Shown: positions 16,495 through 25,036 of the stretch, piece after piece
Position numbering within the stretch: the stretch's first letter is position 1
Layout of the letters: each line of letters starts with the position of its first letter
Assembly (NCBI RefSeq): GCF_021389975.1
Contig: NZ_CP089981.1
Coordinates: 3,497,501-3,561,500 of the forward strand
DNA: 64,000 nucleotides
Direction: 5' to 3'
DNA from: Fulvivirga ulvae
GTDB taxonomy: Bacteria; Bacteroidota; Bacteroidia; Cytophagales; Cyclobacteriaceae
The notes under the pieces: model-generated
What the model was told of the DNA's origin: nothing
The model's input: only the letters and a program-made list of their open reading frames with translations
Databases searched by the model: none
Position numbers and translations under genes: made by a program

Positions 16495-18039
16495 ATGAAA
16501 AAAATAAACATCAAAATACTGGGAGCTTTTTTGCTAATGTTCCTTGTAGCGGCATGTGACGACGACTTTCAGGAAATCAACAAAAACCCGAACAGCCCTG
16601 AGGATGTACCGCCGTCGCTGTTGCTCCCTACCATCATCAATAACCCTGTGAACGAGTCGGCAAGCCTGGCCTGGGGCTATGGAAACGTTGTGATGCAGTA
16701 TACCGGCAAAATCCAGTTTACCAATGAGGACAGATACAACTGGGGGCCGCAGGGCAACCCTTACAATACCTTCTTCACTGCCCTTAGAGATGTAAACAAT
16801 ATACTTCAGATCACTGAAGAGTCAGGAGAAAACAACTATAGAGGTGTCACATTGGTTATGAAAGCCTGGATGTATCATGTAATGACCGATGCTTATGGTG
16901 ATGTGCCTTACACCGATGCTTTACAGGCCAAAGACGGGATTAATCTGCCTGCCTTTGACCCTCAGAGCGATGTGTATACCGGTATTTTGGCTGATCTGGA
17001 GGAGGCCAATACATTGCTTGGAAGTAGCGGGGAAACGTTGGCAGGTGATATTTTGTATGATGGTGATGTTGCCAAATGGAAGAAGTTTGCCAACTCTCTG
17101 CGTTTGAGAATATTAATGAGATTGTCAGACAGGCTTGATCCTTCAGGTGCCATGCAGGCCATCCTCAATGATCCTGCAACTCCGGTTTTTGAAAGCAATG
17201 ATGATCAGGCTGCGCTTACGTACCTGCCAGATGCACCGAATCAGCAGCCGTTGTATACCACCCGGTCAGGCTCTTTTGATGAATACAGACTGAGCGAAAA
17301 TATGGAAGACAGGCTAAAGGCGCTAAATGACCCGAGGCTATATGTATACGCCCAGCCTACCACGGATTCGGATGCCGGCCTGGCAGGTGCCCCGGAAGAT
17401 TATGAAGGAGTGCCCAACGGTTTGCCCGATGAGGAAGCGCTGCAGTACTCTCCAAGTGGCGACCCGGCCAAAGGCGGTTCAAACTTTATCTCGCGGGTAG
17501 GGCTGATGTTCTCCTGCCGGGCATGTGATGAACTGGCCTCCCCAATCGCTGCCGAAACAGTGATCATGAGCTATGCAGAGCTGCAATTCATACTTGCGGA
17601 AGCCAGCGAGAGAGGGTTTATTTCTGCCGGTACTGCAGAGGATTATTATATGGAAGGTATTTCTTCTACTTTTGATTACTACGAATCCAGATTGCAGGCA
17701 GGAGGTTTTACAGAACTTGCCGCGGTAGTTCAGCCGGAGGCCGGCTACTATGCCCAGGCTGATGTGGCTTACACCGGTACGCAACAGGAGAAGTTGCGGA
17801 AAATCGGTGTACAAAAGTGGATTGCGCTGTTCTTTAACGGCATGGAAGCATGGTTTGACTGGAGAAGGACAGGATACCCTGAAATTACCCCGGGTCCCGG
17901 AGCAGTGATCAATACGGTTCCGGTAAGGTTTCAGTACCCATCGGATGCCCAGGCACTGAATGCTGAAGCCTATGAGGCAGCAATTAAAAGACAAGGTGCT
18001 GATCTCATCACCACAAGAGTGTGGTGGGATGTAGACTAA
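16495..18039 (+). CDS. SusD/RagB-like outer membrane lipoprotein
   Basis: A 514-residue SusD-family lipoprotein from Met 16495; an ATG two codons earlier is closer to the GAGG sequence than is usual. Signal II peptide: ILGAFLLMFLVAACDDDF, with the lipobox cysteine followed by acidic residues as usual for surface export in Bacteroidota. The protein shows the SusD_RagB-like N-terminal NKNPNSPEDVPPSLLLPTIINN segment of the SusD-2/SusD-homolog type and ends in VRFQYPSDAQALN-TRVWWDVD, the typical C-terminus of this group. It sits on the cell surface as the lid of the SusC barrel encoded just upstream. Confidence 0.94.
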   Translation: MKKINIKILGAFLLMFLVAACDDDFQEINKNPNSPEDVPPSLLLPTIINNPVNESASLAWGYGNVVMQYTGKIQFTNEDRYNWGPQGNPYNTFFTALRDVNNILQITEESGENNYRGVTLVMKAWMYHVMTDAYGDVPYTDALQAKDGINLPAFDPQSDVYTGILADLEEANTLLGSSGETLAGDILYDGDVAKWKKFANSLRLRILMRLSDRLDPSGAMQAILNDPATPVFESNDDQAALTYLPDAPNQQPLYTTRSGSFDEYRLSENMEDRLKALNDPRLYVYAQPTTDSDAGLAGAPEDYEGVPNGLPDEEALQYSPSGDPAKGGSNFISRVGLMFSCRACDELASPIAAETVIMSYAELQFILAEASERGFISAGTAEDYYMEGISSTFDYYESRLQAGGFTELAAVVQPEAGYYAQADVAYTGTQQEKLRKIGVQKWIALFFNGMEAWFDWRRTGYPEITPGPGAVINTVPVRFQYPSDAQALNAEAYEAAIKRQGADLITTRVWWDVD

Positions 18040-18045
18040 AAAAAC

Positions 18046-18074
18046 GCCTGACAGGCTGAAAAAGCCTGTCAGGC
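18046..18074. terminator. Strong hairpin between SusD and phosphatase genes
   Basis: A perfect 12-bp stem, GCCTGACAGGCT (18046-18057) with AGCCTGTCAGGC (18063-18074). On the plus strand no T-tract follows; the T-tract lies on the minus-strand side. It may stabilise or attenuate the susCD transcript rather than end it. Confidence 0.5.
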
Positions 18075-18142
18075 TATAATACCTTTACCCCTAAGTAGGG
18101 TACTCAATACTCATAACTCAAGACTAAACTCTAAAAAACTGT

Positions 18143-19225
18143 ATGAAAAGATTCACTATTACACTCTGTTTGTTGATGGTTATAGGGATGGTGTTTGGCC
18201 AGCGCAAAACTGAGAACTTAATCATTATTACATTAGATGGATTACGTTGGCAGGAGCTTTACACCGGAGCGGATTCAAGCCTTATCGGTGACAAAGAATA
18301 TGTAGATAATCCTGAAGAGTTGAAGAAGCTGTTTTGGAAAAATACAGCTACAGAAAGAAGACAGGCACTCATGCCATTTTTCTGGAGCACTCTGGCCAGT
18401 GAAGGCCAGCTTTACGGCGACCGTAACCTGGGGAGTAAAGTGAATTGCTCCAACGGCATGTGGTTTTCATATCCGGGATACAATGAGATACTTTGTGGCT
18501 TTGCTGATGATAAAAACATCAACAGCAACAAAAAAATACCTAACCCAAACAAAACCGTGCTGGAATTCTTTAACGGACAAAAGGGACTGAAAGGAAAAGT
18601 TGCAGCCTTTGGCTCATGGGATGTTTTCCCTTATATCATCAATGAGGAAAGGAGCGGTGTACCGGTAAATGCAGGCTTTGAGTCTGCCACCGGTAAGGAT
18701 TTAACAGAACGGGAGAAATTTTTGAACCAGCTTCAGAAGGAAATTCCCAGCCCATGGGGCGGTGTACGGCTTGATGCCTTTACACATCATTTTGCCAAGG
18801 AGTACATTCAGAAAAATCAACCCAGGGTAGTTTATATCGCCTACGGGGAAACGGATGATTTTGCCCATAATGGTAACTATCAGGCGTACTTAAAGTCAGC
18901 ACACCAAACAGATCAGTTTATTAAAGAGCTTTGGGATTATGTGCAGCATCACCCGCAGTACAAGAACAAAACCACCTTTCTGATCACCACTGACCATGGC
19001 CGGGGCACAGTACCCAAAGAAACCTGGAAGTCGCACGGTACTGATATAGAAGGTGCTGACCAGATATGGTTTGCGATCATTGGCCCGGACACCCCTGCCT
19101 TGGGAGTAGTGAAATCAGGGCAATACTATCAAAACCAATTTGCCAAAACAGCAGCAGCCTTGTTGGGATATGATTACAAAAATGAACGGCAGGTAGGGGA
19201 TGCTGTATATAGTATGATAGAGTAG
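18143..19225 (+). CDS. Alkaline-phosphatase-superfamily phosphodiesterase/phosphatase
   Basis: A 360-residue exported protein with a signal peptide (FTITLCLLMVIGMVFGQ). It has the alkaline phosphatase superfamily layout: a first metal ligand in IIITLDGLRW (Asp32), a nucleophile region FSYPGYNEILCG in which Ser109 occupies the place of the catalytic Thr of nucleotide pyrophosphatase/phosphodiesterases, YIAYGETDDFAHNG (Asp and His ligands) and FLITTDHGRG (Asp-His). The protein should hydrolyse a phospho- or sulfo-ester in the periplasm. It follows susCD on the same strand after a 103-bp gap with a hairpin, so it probably processes the imported ligand (inference). Confidence 0.83.
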   Translation: MKRFTITLCLLMVIGMVFGQRKTENLIIITLDGLRWQELYTGADSSLIGDKEYVDNPEELKKLFWKNTATERRQALMPFFWSTLASEGQLYGDRNLGSKVNCSNGMWFSYPGYNEILCGFADDKNINSNKKIPNPNKTVLEFFNGQKGLKGKVAAFGSWDVFPYIINEERSGVPVNAGFESATGKDLTEREKFLNQLQKEIPSPWGGVRLDAFTHHFAKEYIQKNQPRVVYIAYGETDDFAHNGNYQAYLKSAHQTDQFIKELWDYVQHHPQYKNKTTFLITTDHGRGTVPKETWKSHGTDIEGADQIWFAIIGPDTPALGVVKSGQYYQNQFAKTAAALLGYDYKNERQVGDAVYSMIE

Positions 19226-19586
19226 TGGTAATTATTTGTTAGTGGTTTGAATATCGGCTTTACTAAGTTTCCGGAGCCTCCCTATCTGAAGGGTTGCATT
19301 ACTGCAATGGAAGGTCGGTCCGCTACAACTTCAAATACCAGCTTGCGAAGTCTTTTGCGAGCTGGTATACTTTACTTAATAAAAAATAGATGGTCTAAGA
19401 AACGAATCAAATAATCTTGCAGGCAAGAGATTTTCACCCTCTAAATAATTTGGTATCTTCGATGTCTGTACAGGCACACTTTATATGTATGAATCATTCC
19501 GGTACCAGGCAAATTTGTGAGCCTAACTGCTGAATTGTACACTTAATGGTGCAGCAAGAGAAGGCAGTAGATATCTGGTTACCAAA
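19226..19586. other. Intergenic gap with hairpin and repeat fragment
   Basis: The 361-bp gap contains a fragment of the dispersed repeat (CGGCTTTACTAAGTTTCC at 19255-19272) and a strong hairpin at 19335-19368, whose arms ATACCAGCTTGCGAA and TTTGCGAGCTGGTAT pair over 15 bp with G-T wobbles. No T-tract follows, so it may be a weak terminator or an RNA stability element. No gene is supported. Confidence 0.55.
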
Positions 19587-20168
19587 ATGTATAATCAACT
19601 AGTTTCATATATTAACAACTACTCAACAACTCCACTCAATGACAGCGAAATTGAGCGGATAAAGAGCATTTTTTTACCTAAGAAATTGAGAAAGCGACAA
19701 TATTTTTTGCAGCAGGGTGAAGTATGTAAATACCTTGGGTTTGTTGTAAAAGGAGCTTTGAGGCAGTATAGTGTGGATGACAGAGGGAACGAACATATTA
19801 TTCGTCTGTCAATAGAAAATTGGTGGGCCGGTGATAGAGAAAGCTTTACCATGCTTACACCGTCATTATATTACATAGATGCCTGGGAAGAAACTGATTT
19901 GCTGATTGCCACACAGGCAGACTTGTCAACCCTGAATGAGCTCCCAGCCTTTATTGAGACAAAAAACCGCCTTGACGACAACCATGCTTTTGCTCTGCAA
20001 AAACGCGTAAATGCAACAATCAGCCTTTCTGTTGAGGAACGGTATGATGAGCTATCCAAAACATATCCGGAATTTATACAGCGATTTCCACAACATATCA
20101 TCGCCTCCTATTTGGGCATTACAAAAGAAACACTAAGCCGTGTTCGTAGTAAAGCAGTAAAGAAGTAA
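19587..20168 (+). CDS. Crp/Fnr family transcriptional regulator
   Basis: A 193-residue regulator with a cyclic-nucleotide-binding-like domain (residues about 25-115: KLRKRQYFLQQGEVCKYLGFVVKGALRQYSVDDRGNEHIIRLSIENWWAGDRES) and a C-terminal Crp-type helix-turn-helix (FPQHIIASYLGITKETLSRVRSKAVKK). It has no cysteine cluster for an FNR iron-sulfur centre, matching the common Bacteroidota type with unknown effector. A palindrome TTGAC-N4-GTCAA lies 23 bp after its stop, upstream of the DoxX-YceI-pirin operon, which is therefore the likely target. Confidence 0.93.
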   Translation: MYNQLVSYINNYSTTPLNDSEIERIKSIFLPKKLRKRQYFLQQGEVCKYLGFVVKGALRQYSVDDRGNEHIIRLSIENWWAGDRESFTMLTPSLYYIDAWEETDLLIATQADLSTLNELPAFIETKNRLDDNHAFALQKRVNATISLSVEERYDELSKTYPEFIQRFPQHIIASYLGITKETLSRVRSKAVKK

Positions 20169-20190
20169 TACCCTGCCAGATCCTTTTTCA

Positions 20191-20228
20191 TTGACATTTG
20201 TCAACAGTTTTTTTTAGCATTTGTCATC
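20191..20228 (+). promoter_or_regulatory. Crp/Fnr-type operator
   Basis: TTGACATTTGTCAA at 20191-20204 is a perfect palindrome of the TTGAC-N4-GTCAA type used by FNR-like regulators. CATTTGTCAnC occurs again at 20218-20228, 23 bp on. It lies 73-110 bp upstream of the DoxX gene, and a near-consensus -7 box CAACTTTG is at 20251-20258. Confidence 0.65.
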
Positions 20229-20300
20229 GCTTTGAATGCTGATGTCACCCCAACTTTGTGTTGTTATTTTCAATCGTTTCACTTTTAAAAACACAAAGAC

Positions 20301-20675
20301 ATGAAAAACAAAATCATTTTAGTATTAAGCATCCTGTTTGGGCTGATGATGGTCAATTCCGGATTAAACAAATTCTTTAACTACATGCCTATGCCGGAAA
20401 TGCCTGAGCAAATGATGGCCATATTTGGTGCGCTACTGACTGTTAAATGGCTGATGCCCCTGGTTGCGCTTGTAGAAATTGTAGGAGGTGTCCTGATTGC
20501 AATCCCCAAAACAAGAGCCTTAGGTGCCATTGTACTGCTGCCTGTAATGGCAGGCATTGTGATCCATCACCTGACCCATGACGTAGCAGGAGTTGGTATG
20601 GGACTAGTATTGTTCTTTATTAATGCTTGGGTAATCATCGAAAACCGAGAGAAGTATTTACCCATGGTTAAATAA
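20301..20675 (+). CDS. DoxX family membrane protein
   Basis: A 124-residue membrane protein with four helices (about 4-22, 47-68, 73-91 and 96-114). The pattern ILFGLMMVNSGLNKFFNYMPMPEMPEQ, then LMPLVALVEIVGGVLIAIPKTRALGAIVLLPVMAGIVIHHLTHD, fits DoxX. It is the first gene of an operon with YceI (28-bp gap) and pirin (13-bp gap), and is probably controlled by the Crp/Fnr protein encoded just upstream. Its role is likely in redox or quinone/polyisoprenoid-linked stress (inference from company). Confidence 0.9.
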   Translation: MKNKIILVLSILFGLMMVNSGLNKFFNYMPMPEMPEQMMAIFGALLTVKWLMPLVALVEIVGGVLIAIPKTRALGAIVLLPVMAGIVIHHLTHDVAGVGMGLVLFFINAWVIIENREKYLPMVK

Positions 20676-20703
20676 AATAATGATCAATTAAATAACAAAG
20701 TTT

Positions 20704-21225
20704 ATGTTAAAAGTAATCATACATGGCCTCTTCCTTTTATCTGTTTTTCAATTAACAGCACAAAGTATCAATACAGATAATTCCATAGTCAATTTTGAAA
20801 TCAGTAATATGAAAATCAATGCAGTGGAGGGCACATTTAAAGGAATGAGCGGCACGATAAAATTTGACCCCGATAATCTTAAACTTTCAGATTTTGATGT
20901 GTGTATCGATGCATCCACAGTAAATACAGGCAATAAAAAAAGGGACGCACATTTGCTGACAGCAGATTTTTTTAATGCAGAGAAGTATCCCAAAATATGC
21001 TTTCAGTCGACACTGATCACGAGGTCAGGTCATGGCTATGAGGTTAAAGGTAAGTTAACAATGCACGGCGTTGTAAAGGATGTTACAATACCATTTGCTG
21101 TATCAGGAAGTCAGTTAACGGGAACCTTGAAAGTGAAAAGACTGGATTACAAAATTGGTGAGGAAACGGGAACATTCATGGTGGGGGACGAAGTGGATAT
21201 TACTATTACATGTGTATTAGATTAA
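20704..21225 (+). CDS. YceI-like polyisoprenoid-binding periplasmic protein
   Basis: This 173-residue YceI-family protein starts with a signal peptide (KVIIHGLFLLSVFQLTAQ). The lipocalin-like barrel is seen from INTDNSIVNFEISNMKINAVEGTFKGMSGTIKFDPDNL to a C-terminal KVKRLDYKIGEETGTFMVGDEVDITITCVLD, with the family landmark KKRDAHLLTADFFNAEKYPKICFQST in the middle. YceI proteins bind long polyisoprenoids such as ubiquinone precursors. Its place between DoxX and pirin supports a membrane redox-stress operon. Confidence 0.93.
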   Translation: MLKVIIHGLFLLSVFQLTAQSINTDNSIVNFEISNMKINAVEGTFKGMSGTIKFDPDNLKLSDFDVCIDASTVNTGNKKRDAHLLTADFFNAEKYPKICFQSTLITRSGHGYEVKGKLTMHGVVKDVTIPFAVSGSQLTGTLKVKRLDYKIGEETGTFMVGDEVDITITCVLD

Positions 21226-21238
21226 ATGACTAACTGAC

Positions 21239-22111
21239 ATGAAAAAGAAAATTAGTTTTTCAGGAAAAGGAAATCGGGCAGATATTGGTGATATTGCCAT
21301 TCATCGTATTCTGCCTAATCGTTATGCTAACGCAGTAGGCCCCTTTGTTTTTCTTGATCACATGGGGCCTCAAATGCTAACCAAAAAAATGAAAGCAGGA
21401 ACTGGTGCACACCCTCACAGAGGAATTGCAACCCTTACTTATATTCTCAGCGGAGAAGGTGAGCATTATGATAGTGCAGGGAATCATGCTAAGGTGCGTT
21501 CTGGAGGAATACAATGGATGAAAGCAGGAAGCGGGATTATTCATGATGAAACGGCTAATCCGGATTCTCAAACAGCTAACCCTTACCTGCACGGATTTCA
21601 GTTTTGGATAAACCTGCCTTCAAAAATTAAAACAGAAAAACCTGAATATATGGATATTCAGGCTGCTAAAGTTCCACTGAAACAACTGCCTGATGATAGC
21701 GGTTGGCTTAAGGTAATTGTTGGGAGCTATGAGGATCTGAAATCCGGGATTCCGAACTATTCAGAGCAGTTCCTTTATCACATTCATCTTGAACCCGATA
21801 AGCGGGTTTCCGTTTCTTTTACTGAAAAAACCGAGGTGGCGGCTTTTCTTCCTGCTCAGAATGCGAAAATTAATGATGCGGAGTATCTTGCAGGTGAATT
21901 TGTAGAGTTTGACAGGAATGAAGGAGAAATAGAAATCAAAAATACATCAAAAGATGTATTAGACATTCTACTCTTTGGCGGGGAACACTATGATGAACCC
22001 ATTGTTGCTATGGGGCCCTTTGTAATGAATACGGAGCATGAAATTTCTCAAGCTTATAACGACTTCTATAAAGGGAAGTATGGCACGATCAACTATAAAA
22101 ATAAATCTTAG
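21239..22111 (+). CDS. Pirin family protein
   Basis: A 290-residue bicupin. The N-terminal cupin carries the pirin metal-site residues His58 and His60 (GAHPHRG), His102 and Glu104 (IIHDE), plus the GEGEHYDSAGNHAKVRSGGIQWMKAGSGIIH segment. The pirin C-terminal domain runs from about 170 to 280 (DILLFGGEHYDEPIVAMGPFVMNT). Bacterial pirins may have quercetinase or regulatory activity and the exact reaction cannot be read here. It is the last gene of the DoxX-YceI-pirin operon. Confidence 0.94.
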   Translation: MKKKISFSGKGNRADIGDIAIHRILPNRYANAVGPFVFLDHMGPQMLTKKMKAGTGAHPHRGIATLTYILSGEGEHYDSAGNHAKVRSGGIQWMKAGSGIIHDETANPDSQTANPYLHGFQFWINLPSKIKTEKPEYMDIQAAKVPLKQLPDDSGWLKVIVGSYEDLKSGIPNYSEQFLYHIHLEPDKRVSVSFTEKTEVAAFLPAQNAKINDAEYLAGEFVEFDRNEGEIEIKNTSKDVLDILLFGGEHYDEPIVAMGPFVMNTEHEISQAYNDFYKGKYGTINYKNKS

Positions 22112-22464
22112 AATGCAATGACCGAAAATTTGAAATGGCGTTAGGCCACCATAAATTGACTCAAGAAAGATGCTTATAGAATTGAACAGGTGTAAGAAAC
22201 TATAAAGCTAAGATTGGCATCATTAACTTAAATCACATTTATTTTGCCCGGGAAAATTTGGTTAGTCCATGGTAGTTTTCTTAAGATCTGAAGCAGCTAA
22301 GTAGTTGTGGGAAAACCTTGAAACATCCGAAAGTCAGGTTTGATATAGTTACAGAGTATCGGTTGGTCCTAACAGTGGTTTTGAAAAGTAAAAAAATAGA
22401 TTACGGAAGATTGTAAAAAAAGAGGTTACTTTAAAACCTCTTTTTTATTTCTGGTAAAGAGATA
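22112..22464. other. Intergenic gap between convergent genes
   Basis: A 353-bp A/T-rich gap between the pirin gene and the minus-strand lyase gene. I see only the bidirectional terminator near its right end; no gene is supported. Confidence 0.5.
22415..22446 (-). terminator. Bidirectional terminator for pectate lyase gene
   Basis: Arms AAAAAAGAGGTT (22416-22427) and AACCTCTTTTTT (22435-22446) form a 12-bp stem with A and T tracts on both sides, so it can terminate the minus-strand lyase and read-through from the plus strand. Confidence 0.8.
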
Positions 22465-24660
22465 CTATTCTATTACCAATCTTTTACGTAAAGTGTTCTG
22501 TTCCGATTCCAGCACATAGATATAAATTCCTGATTCAAGTGCGTCTCTTTTAAAGGCCACCTCATGCTCCCCTGCCTCAAAAGTGGCATTGACTACTTCT
22601 GCTATATGGGTGCCGGTAGCGCTGTAGATATCGAGAGAAACCGATCCCTTTTGCGCCAGTCTGAATTTAAAGGTGGTAATCTGCTCAAATGGGTTAGGGT
22701 ATACTTCCAAAACCTGATTATTCAGGCTGTTATCTGTGTCGTCTTTCATACTTGATTCGCCTGCTAACCTTGCTGCGGAAGTTGTATTTACCGCAAACGT
22801 CCCACCTTTGGAGGCATTAGGAGAGCCACCCACTGTTGTGATGGTATAGTTGAACGTACCCGTCTGGGTAGGTGCTCCGCTAAAAGAAACTGTCCGGGCT
22901 GAGTTATCAATAGCAACCTGAATACCCTGAGGAACACCGCTGACGTTGACAGAAGTGGCATTGAACCAGTCATAGTAAAAACTAACAATATTTTGCCTTA
23001 AGCTAACTGTTTGTGATGATGAACCGGATCCATGTTTTTCCAAAACGGCGGGATCAGAAGCATTGACCGTTACGGTAAAGGTTTGATAGCTTTTACAACC
23101 GCTACTATTGTTAAAGGTAGCAACATAGTTTCCGGCAGCGCTGGTTTGCACATTACTAAGAGTTATCTCACGAGTGGACGCCGAGAAACCATTCGGACCA
23201 CTCCAACTCCAGCCACTGCTTATAGGCTGGGGACCGAACTTGACGCTGCCACCAACATTTACAGTTGCCGAGGAGGTCACATTCCAGCTTCCCCCATTGA
23301 TCTGTGCATATGGTGTGATGGAGGTTGGTGTACAGTTAAGGGTAATTTTGAATGTCTGCGTGCTTTTGCATCCTTCACTATTGGTATAGGTAGCTACGTA
23401 GTTTCCTGCGCTACCCGACTGGATGCTACTGATCGTTACTTCTCTGCTGGTGGCAGAAAAACCATTAGGGCCGCTCCATTTCCACGATCCGCCAATAGGC
23501 TGAGGACCGAATTTTACAGTGTTACCGGCATCAACTGTCGCAGTTGCTGTTACATTCCAGCTCCCGCCATTGATCTGAGTGTATGGAGTGATGGCTGTAG
23601 GTGTACAGCCTGCTCCGCCACCACAGGAAGAGCACTCTCCCGGACCAGGAAGAGTTGCTCCTGCACATGATGTGATCGGACCCACAATAGTATTTGGGTT
23701 GGCTACATCTAACTGGTATGGAGGTGTAAATGCAACACCACTCCCTGATCTACTTCCTGATGTGCTTCCGGTAAAAAGGTTATTCCTCTCCGTCACGGCA
23801 GTGAAGGTATTATTCATCAGATCTATTGGGTTTTTTACATTTTCAAAAACATTGCCCTCGATCAGAATATTAGACTCAAACCCGGCCTGTATGCAGTAGG
23901 TTGAAGCGGTGCTGTTGAAGTAGTTGTTTACGATATGTACTTTGCCAAACCGGATTCTTGGCATACGTGCCTTACAACCTTCAGCCCACCAGCAATTCTT
24001 AAAAGTTACCCGGAGTTTGCTTCTGTCGTTAGTGGCACCATCACCGGAGCCAATCAGATTTGTAAACCTGTGGTCGTCAGACCCTCCTGAACCTCCACTT
24101 TGGGGCGCTTTCTTATAACCAAATTTACACCAGGTGACAGATACCAGGTCTGCCTGGTCATTAATGTCAAAATTACCATCCAGCCCGTCATAAAATTCAC
24201 AGTGGTCAACCCAGACTTTGGTGCTGTTGGTAACCAGTAAATTATCATAGCCATCCACATCATAAGCTCCAGGGCCTTCAAAGGTCATGTTTCTGATGAT
24301 CACATTGGTGCATCTTTTCACGATCAGGATTCCTGAGCCACTTGAGGTTTTATCTGCTGAAACCAACCTGGACCCCGGTAAACCGAAGATCGTTTTGTCT
24401 GATTGATCCTGAAAGTAGACCCGGCCTCCTGATGGAATATTGATGGTGCCTGATACATGGATCACTTTTACAGATGATGACTTAAGCGCATCTCTTAATT
24501 CGTCGTAACTGTCCACAACTACCGGAGTGGCATTTCCGCCACCTGTTATGGAGCCACTCTGAGTGGCCCATCCCACAGGAGAACAAAGATCCTGGCTAAA
24601 TACTGTGCTGGTTGTAATAATAACGACCAGAAAAATTAGATAATAGATTTTCTTCATCAT
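22465..24660 (-). CDS. Secreted PL1 pectate lyase with Ig-like modules and T9SS tail
   Basis: A 731-residue exported enzyme. Signal peptide 1-23, then a parallel beta-helix pectate lyase domain (about 24-345) with WVDHC (150-154), the DGxxDI stretch and RMPRIRFG (232-239), which holds the catalytic Arg of PL1. Two nearly identical 91-residue Ig-like modules follow (352-442 and 443-533), then a putative-Ig (He_PIG-like) module with KHGSGSSSQTVSL (539-627) and a type IX secretion sorting domain (LEVYPNPFEQ to KRLVIE, 651-731). It should cleave polygalacturonate by beta-elimination at the cell surface. The next lyase gene on the same strand lacks the two Ig modules but shares the rest. Confidence 0.94.
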   Translation of the reverse strand: MMKKIYYLIFLVVIITTSTVFSQDLCSPVGWATQSGSITGGGNATPVVVDSYDELRDALKSSSVKVIHVSGTINIPSGGRVYFQDQSDKTIFGLPGSRLVSADKTSSGSGILIVKRCTNVIIRNMTFEGPGAYDVDGYDNLLVTNSTKVWVDHCEFYDGLDGNFDINDQADLVSVTWCKFGYKKAPQSGGSGGSDDHRFTNLIGSGDGATNDRSKLRVTFKNCWWAEGCKARMPRIRFGKVHIVNNYFNSTASTYCIQAGFESNILIEGNVFENVKNPIDLMNNTFTAVTERNNLFTGSTSGSRSGSGVAFTPPYQLDVANPNTIVGPITSCAGATLPGPGECSSCGGGAGCTPTAITPYTQINGGSWNVTATATVDAGNTVKFGPQPIGGSWKWSGPNGFSATSREVTISSIQSGSAGNYVATYTNSEGCKSTQTFKITLNCTPTSITPYAQINGGSWNVTSSATVNVGGSVKFGPQPISSGWSWSGPNGFSASTREITLSNVQTSAAGNYVATFNNSSGCKSYQTFTVTVNASDPAVLEKHGSGSSSQTVSLRQNIVSFYYDWFNATSVNVSGVPQGIQVAIDNSARTVSFSGAPTQTGTFNYTITTVGGSPNASKGGTFAVNTTSAARLAGESSMKDDTDNSLNNQVLEVYPNPFEQITTFKFRLAQKGSVSLDIYSATGTHIAEVVNATFEAGEHEVAFKRDALESGIYIYVLESEQNTLRKRLVIE
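23062..23607 (-). repeat. Tandem 273-bp duplication of Ig-like module inside lyase
   Basis: Two in-frame copies of 273 bp (23335-23607 and 23062-23334) each encode a 91-residue module starting CTPT-IT-PY-QINGGSWNVT and ending with GCKS-QTF-. They were probably made by duplication within the gene. Confidence 0.85.
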
Positions 24661-24835
24661 TGGATTAGGTTAAAATTTAAAAATGGATTTAGGTTAAGGG
24701 TAATGAAATAGGTTTCTGTTACATAAGTAGATTAGTTTGCGACACTGCATGGCAGCCTCATTGTTAAGAATTTATTTTTATTGCCGGTCTGAAATTCAAT
24801 TATGGAAAAATTAGGGTTTCTCAATTTGCTTTTTC

Positions 24836-24854
24836 CTGAAAAAGCTTTGCAAAA
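24836..24854. promoter_or_regulatory. 19-bp element shared by two pectate lyase promoters
   Basis: CTGAAAAAGCTTTGCAAAA here is identical to 26969-26987, and both are preceded by TTAGGGTTT or TTAAGGGTTT. It lies 176 bp upstream of the lyase start at 24660. Confidence 0.45.
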
Positions 24855-24976
24855 AGTATTAACCGTCTAATTGTCAGGTAATTTGTATGTGAGCTGCATT
24901 AGGAAGTACTGGCCGCAAGAGTCTCAGCTTGATGGTAAATAGTGAATTACTTGGGATATGAAAGGACGATTTATAT

Positions 24977-25013
24977 AAAACAAAACAACCCCCGCCTGCG
25001 CGAAGGTTGTTTT
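24977..25013 (-). terminator. Terminator of second pectate lyase gene
   Basis: Reading the minus strand, AAAACAACC and GGTTGTTTT (24982-24990 and 25005-25013 in plus coordinates) form a 9-bp stem with a GC-rich loop, followed by a T-rich GTTTTATAT tract. Confidence 0.75.
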
Positions 25014-25036
25014 CAATTCAAAGATCAGATGCCGGA

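Larger units (their letters stand above)
24661..25036. other. Gap between PL1 genes with shared element and terminator
   Basis: A 376-bp gap. It contains CTGAAAAAGCTTTGCAAAA (24836-24854), also found once upstream of the next lyase gene, and a terminator for that gene (24977-25013). No gene is supported. Confidence 0.55.

Noticed and set aside
17479..17994. Minus-strand frame of 171 codons inside the SusD gene
   Set aside because: Antisense shadow of a clearly conserved SusD protein.
18046..18074. Hairpin as a firm terminator of the susCD operon
   Set aside because: The stem is strong but no T-tract follows on the plus strand, so it is listed only as a terminator-like hairpin.
23032..23670. 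Long plus-strand open frame of 212 codons
   Set aside because: It is exactly antisense to the duplicated Ig modules of the pectate lyase; its residues reflect the repeated sequence of the real gene, with no start context or homology.
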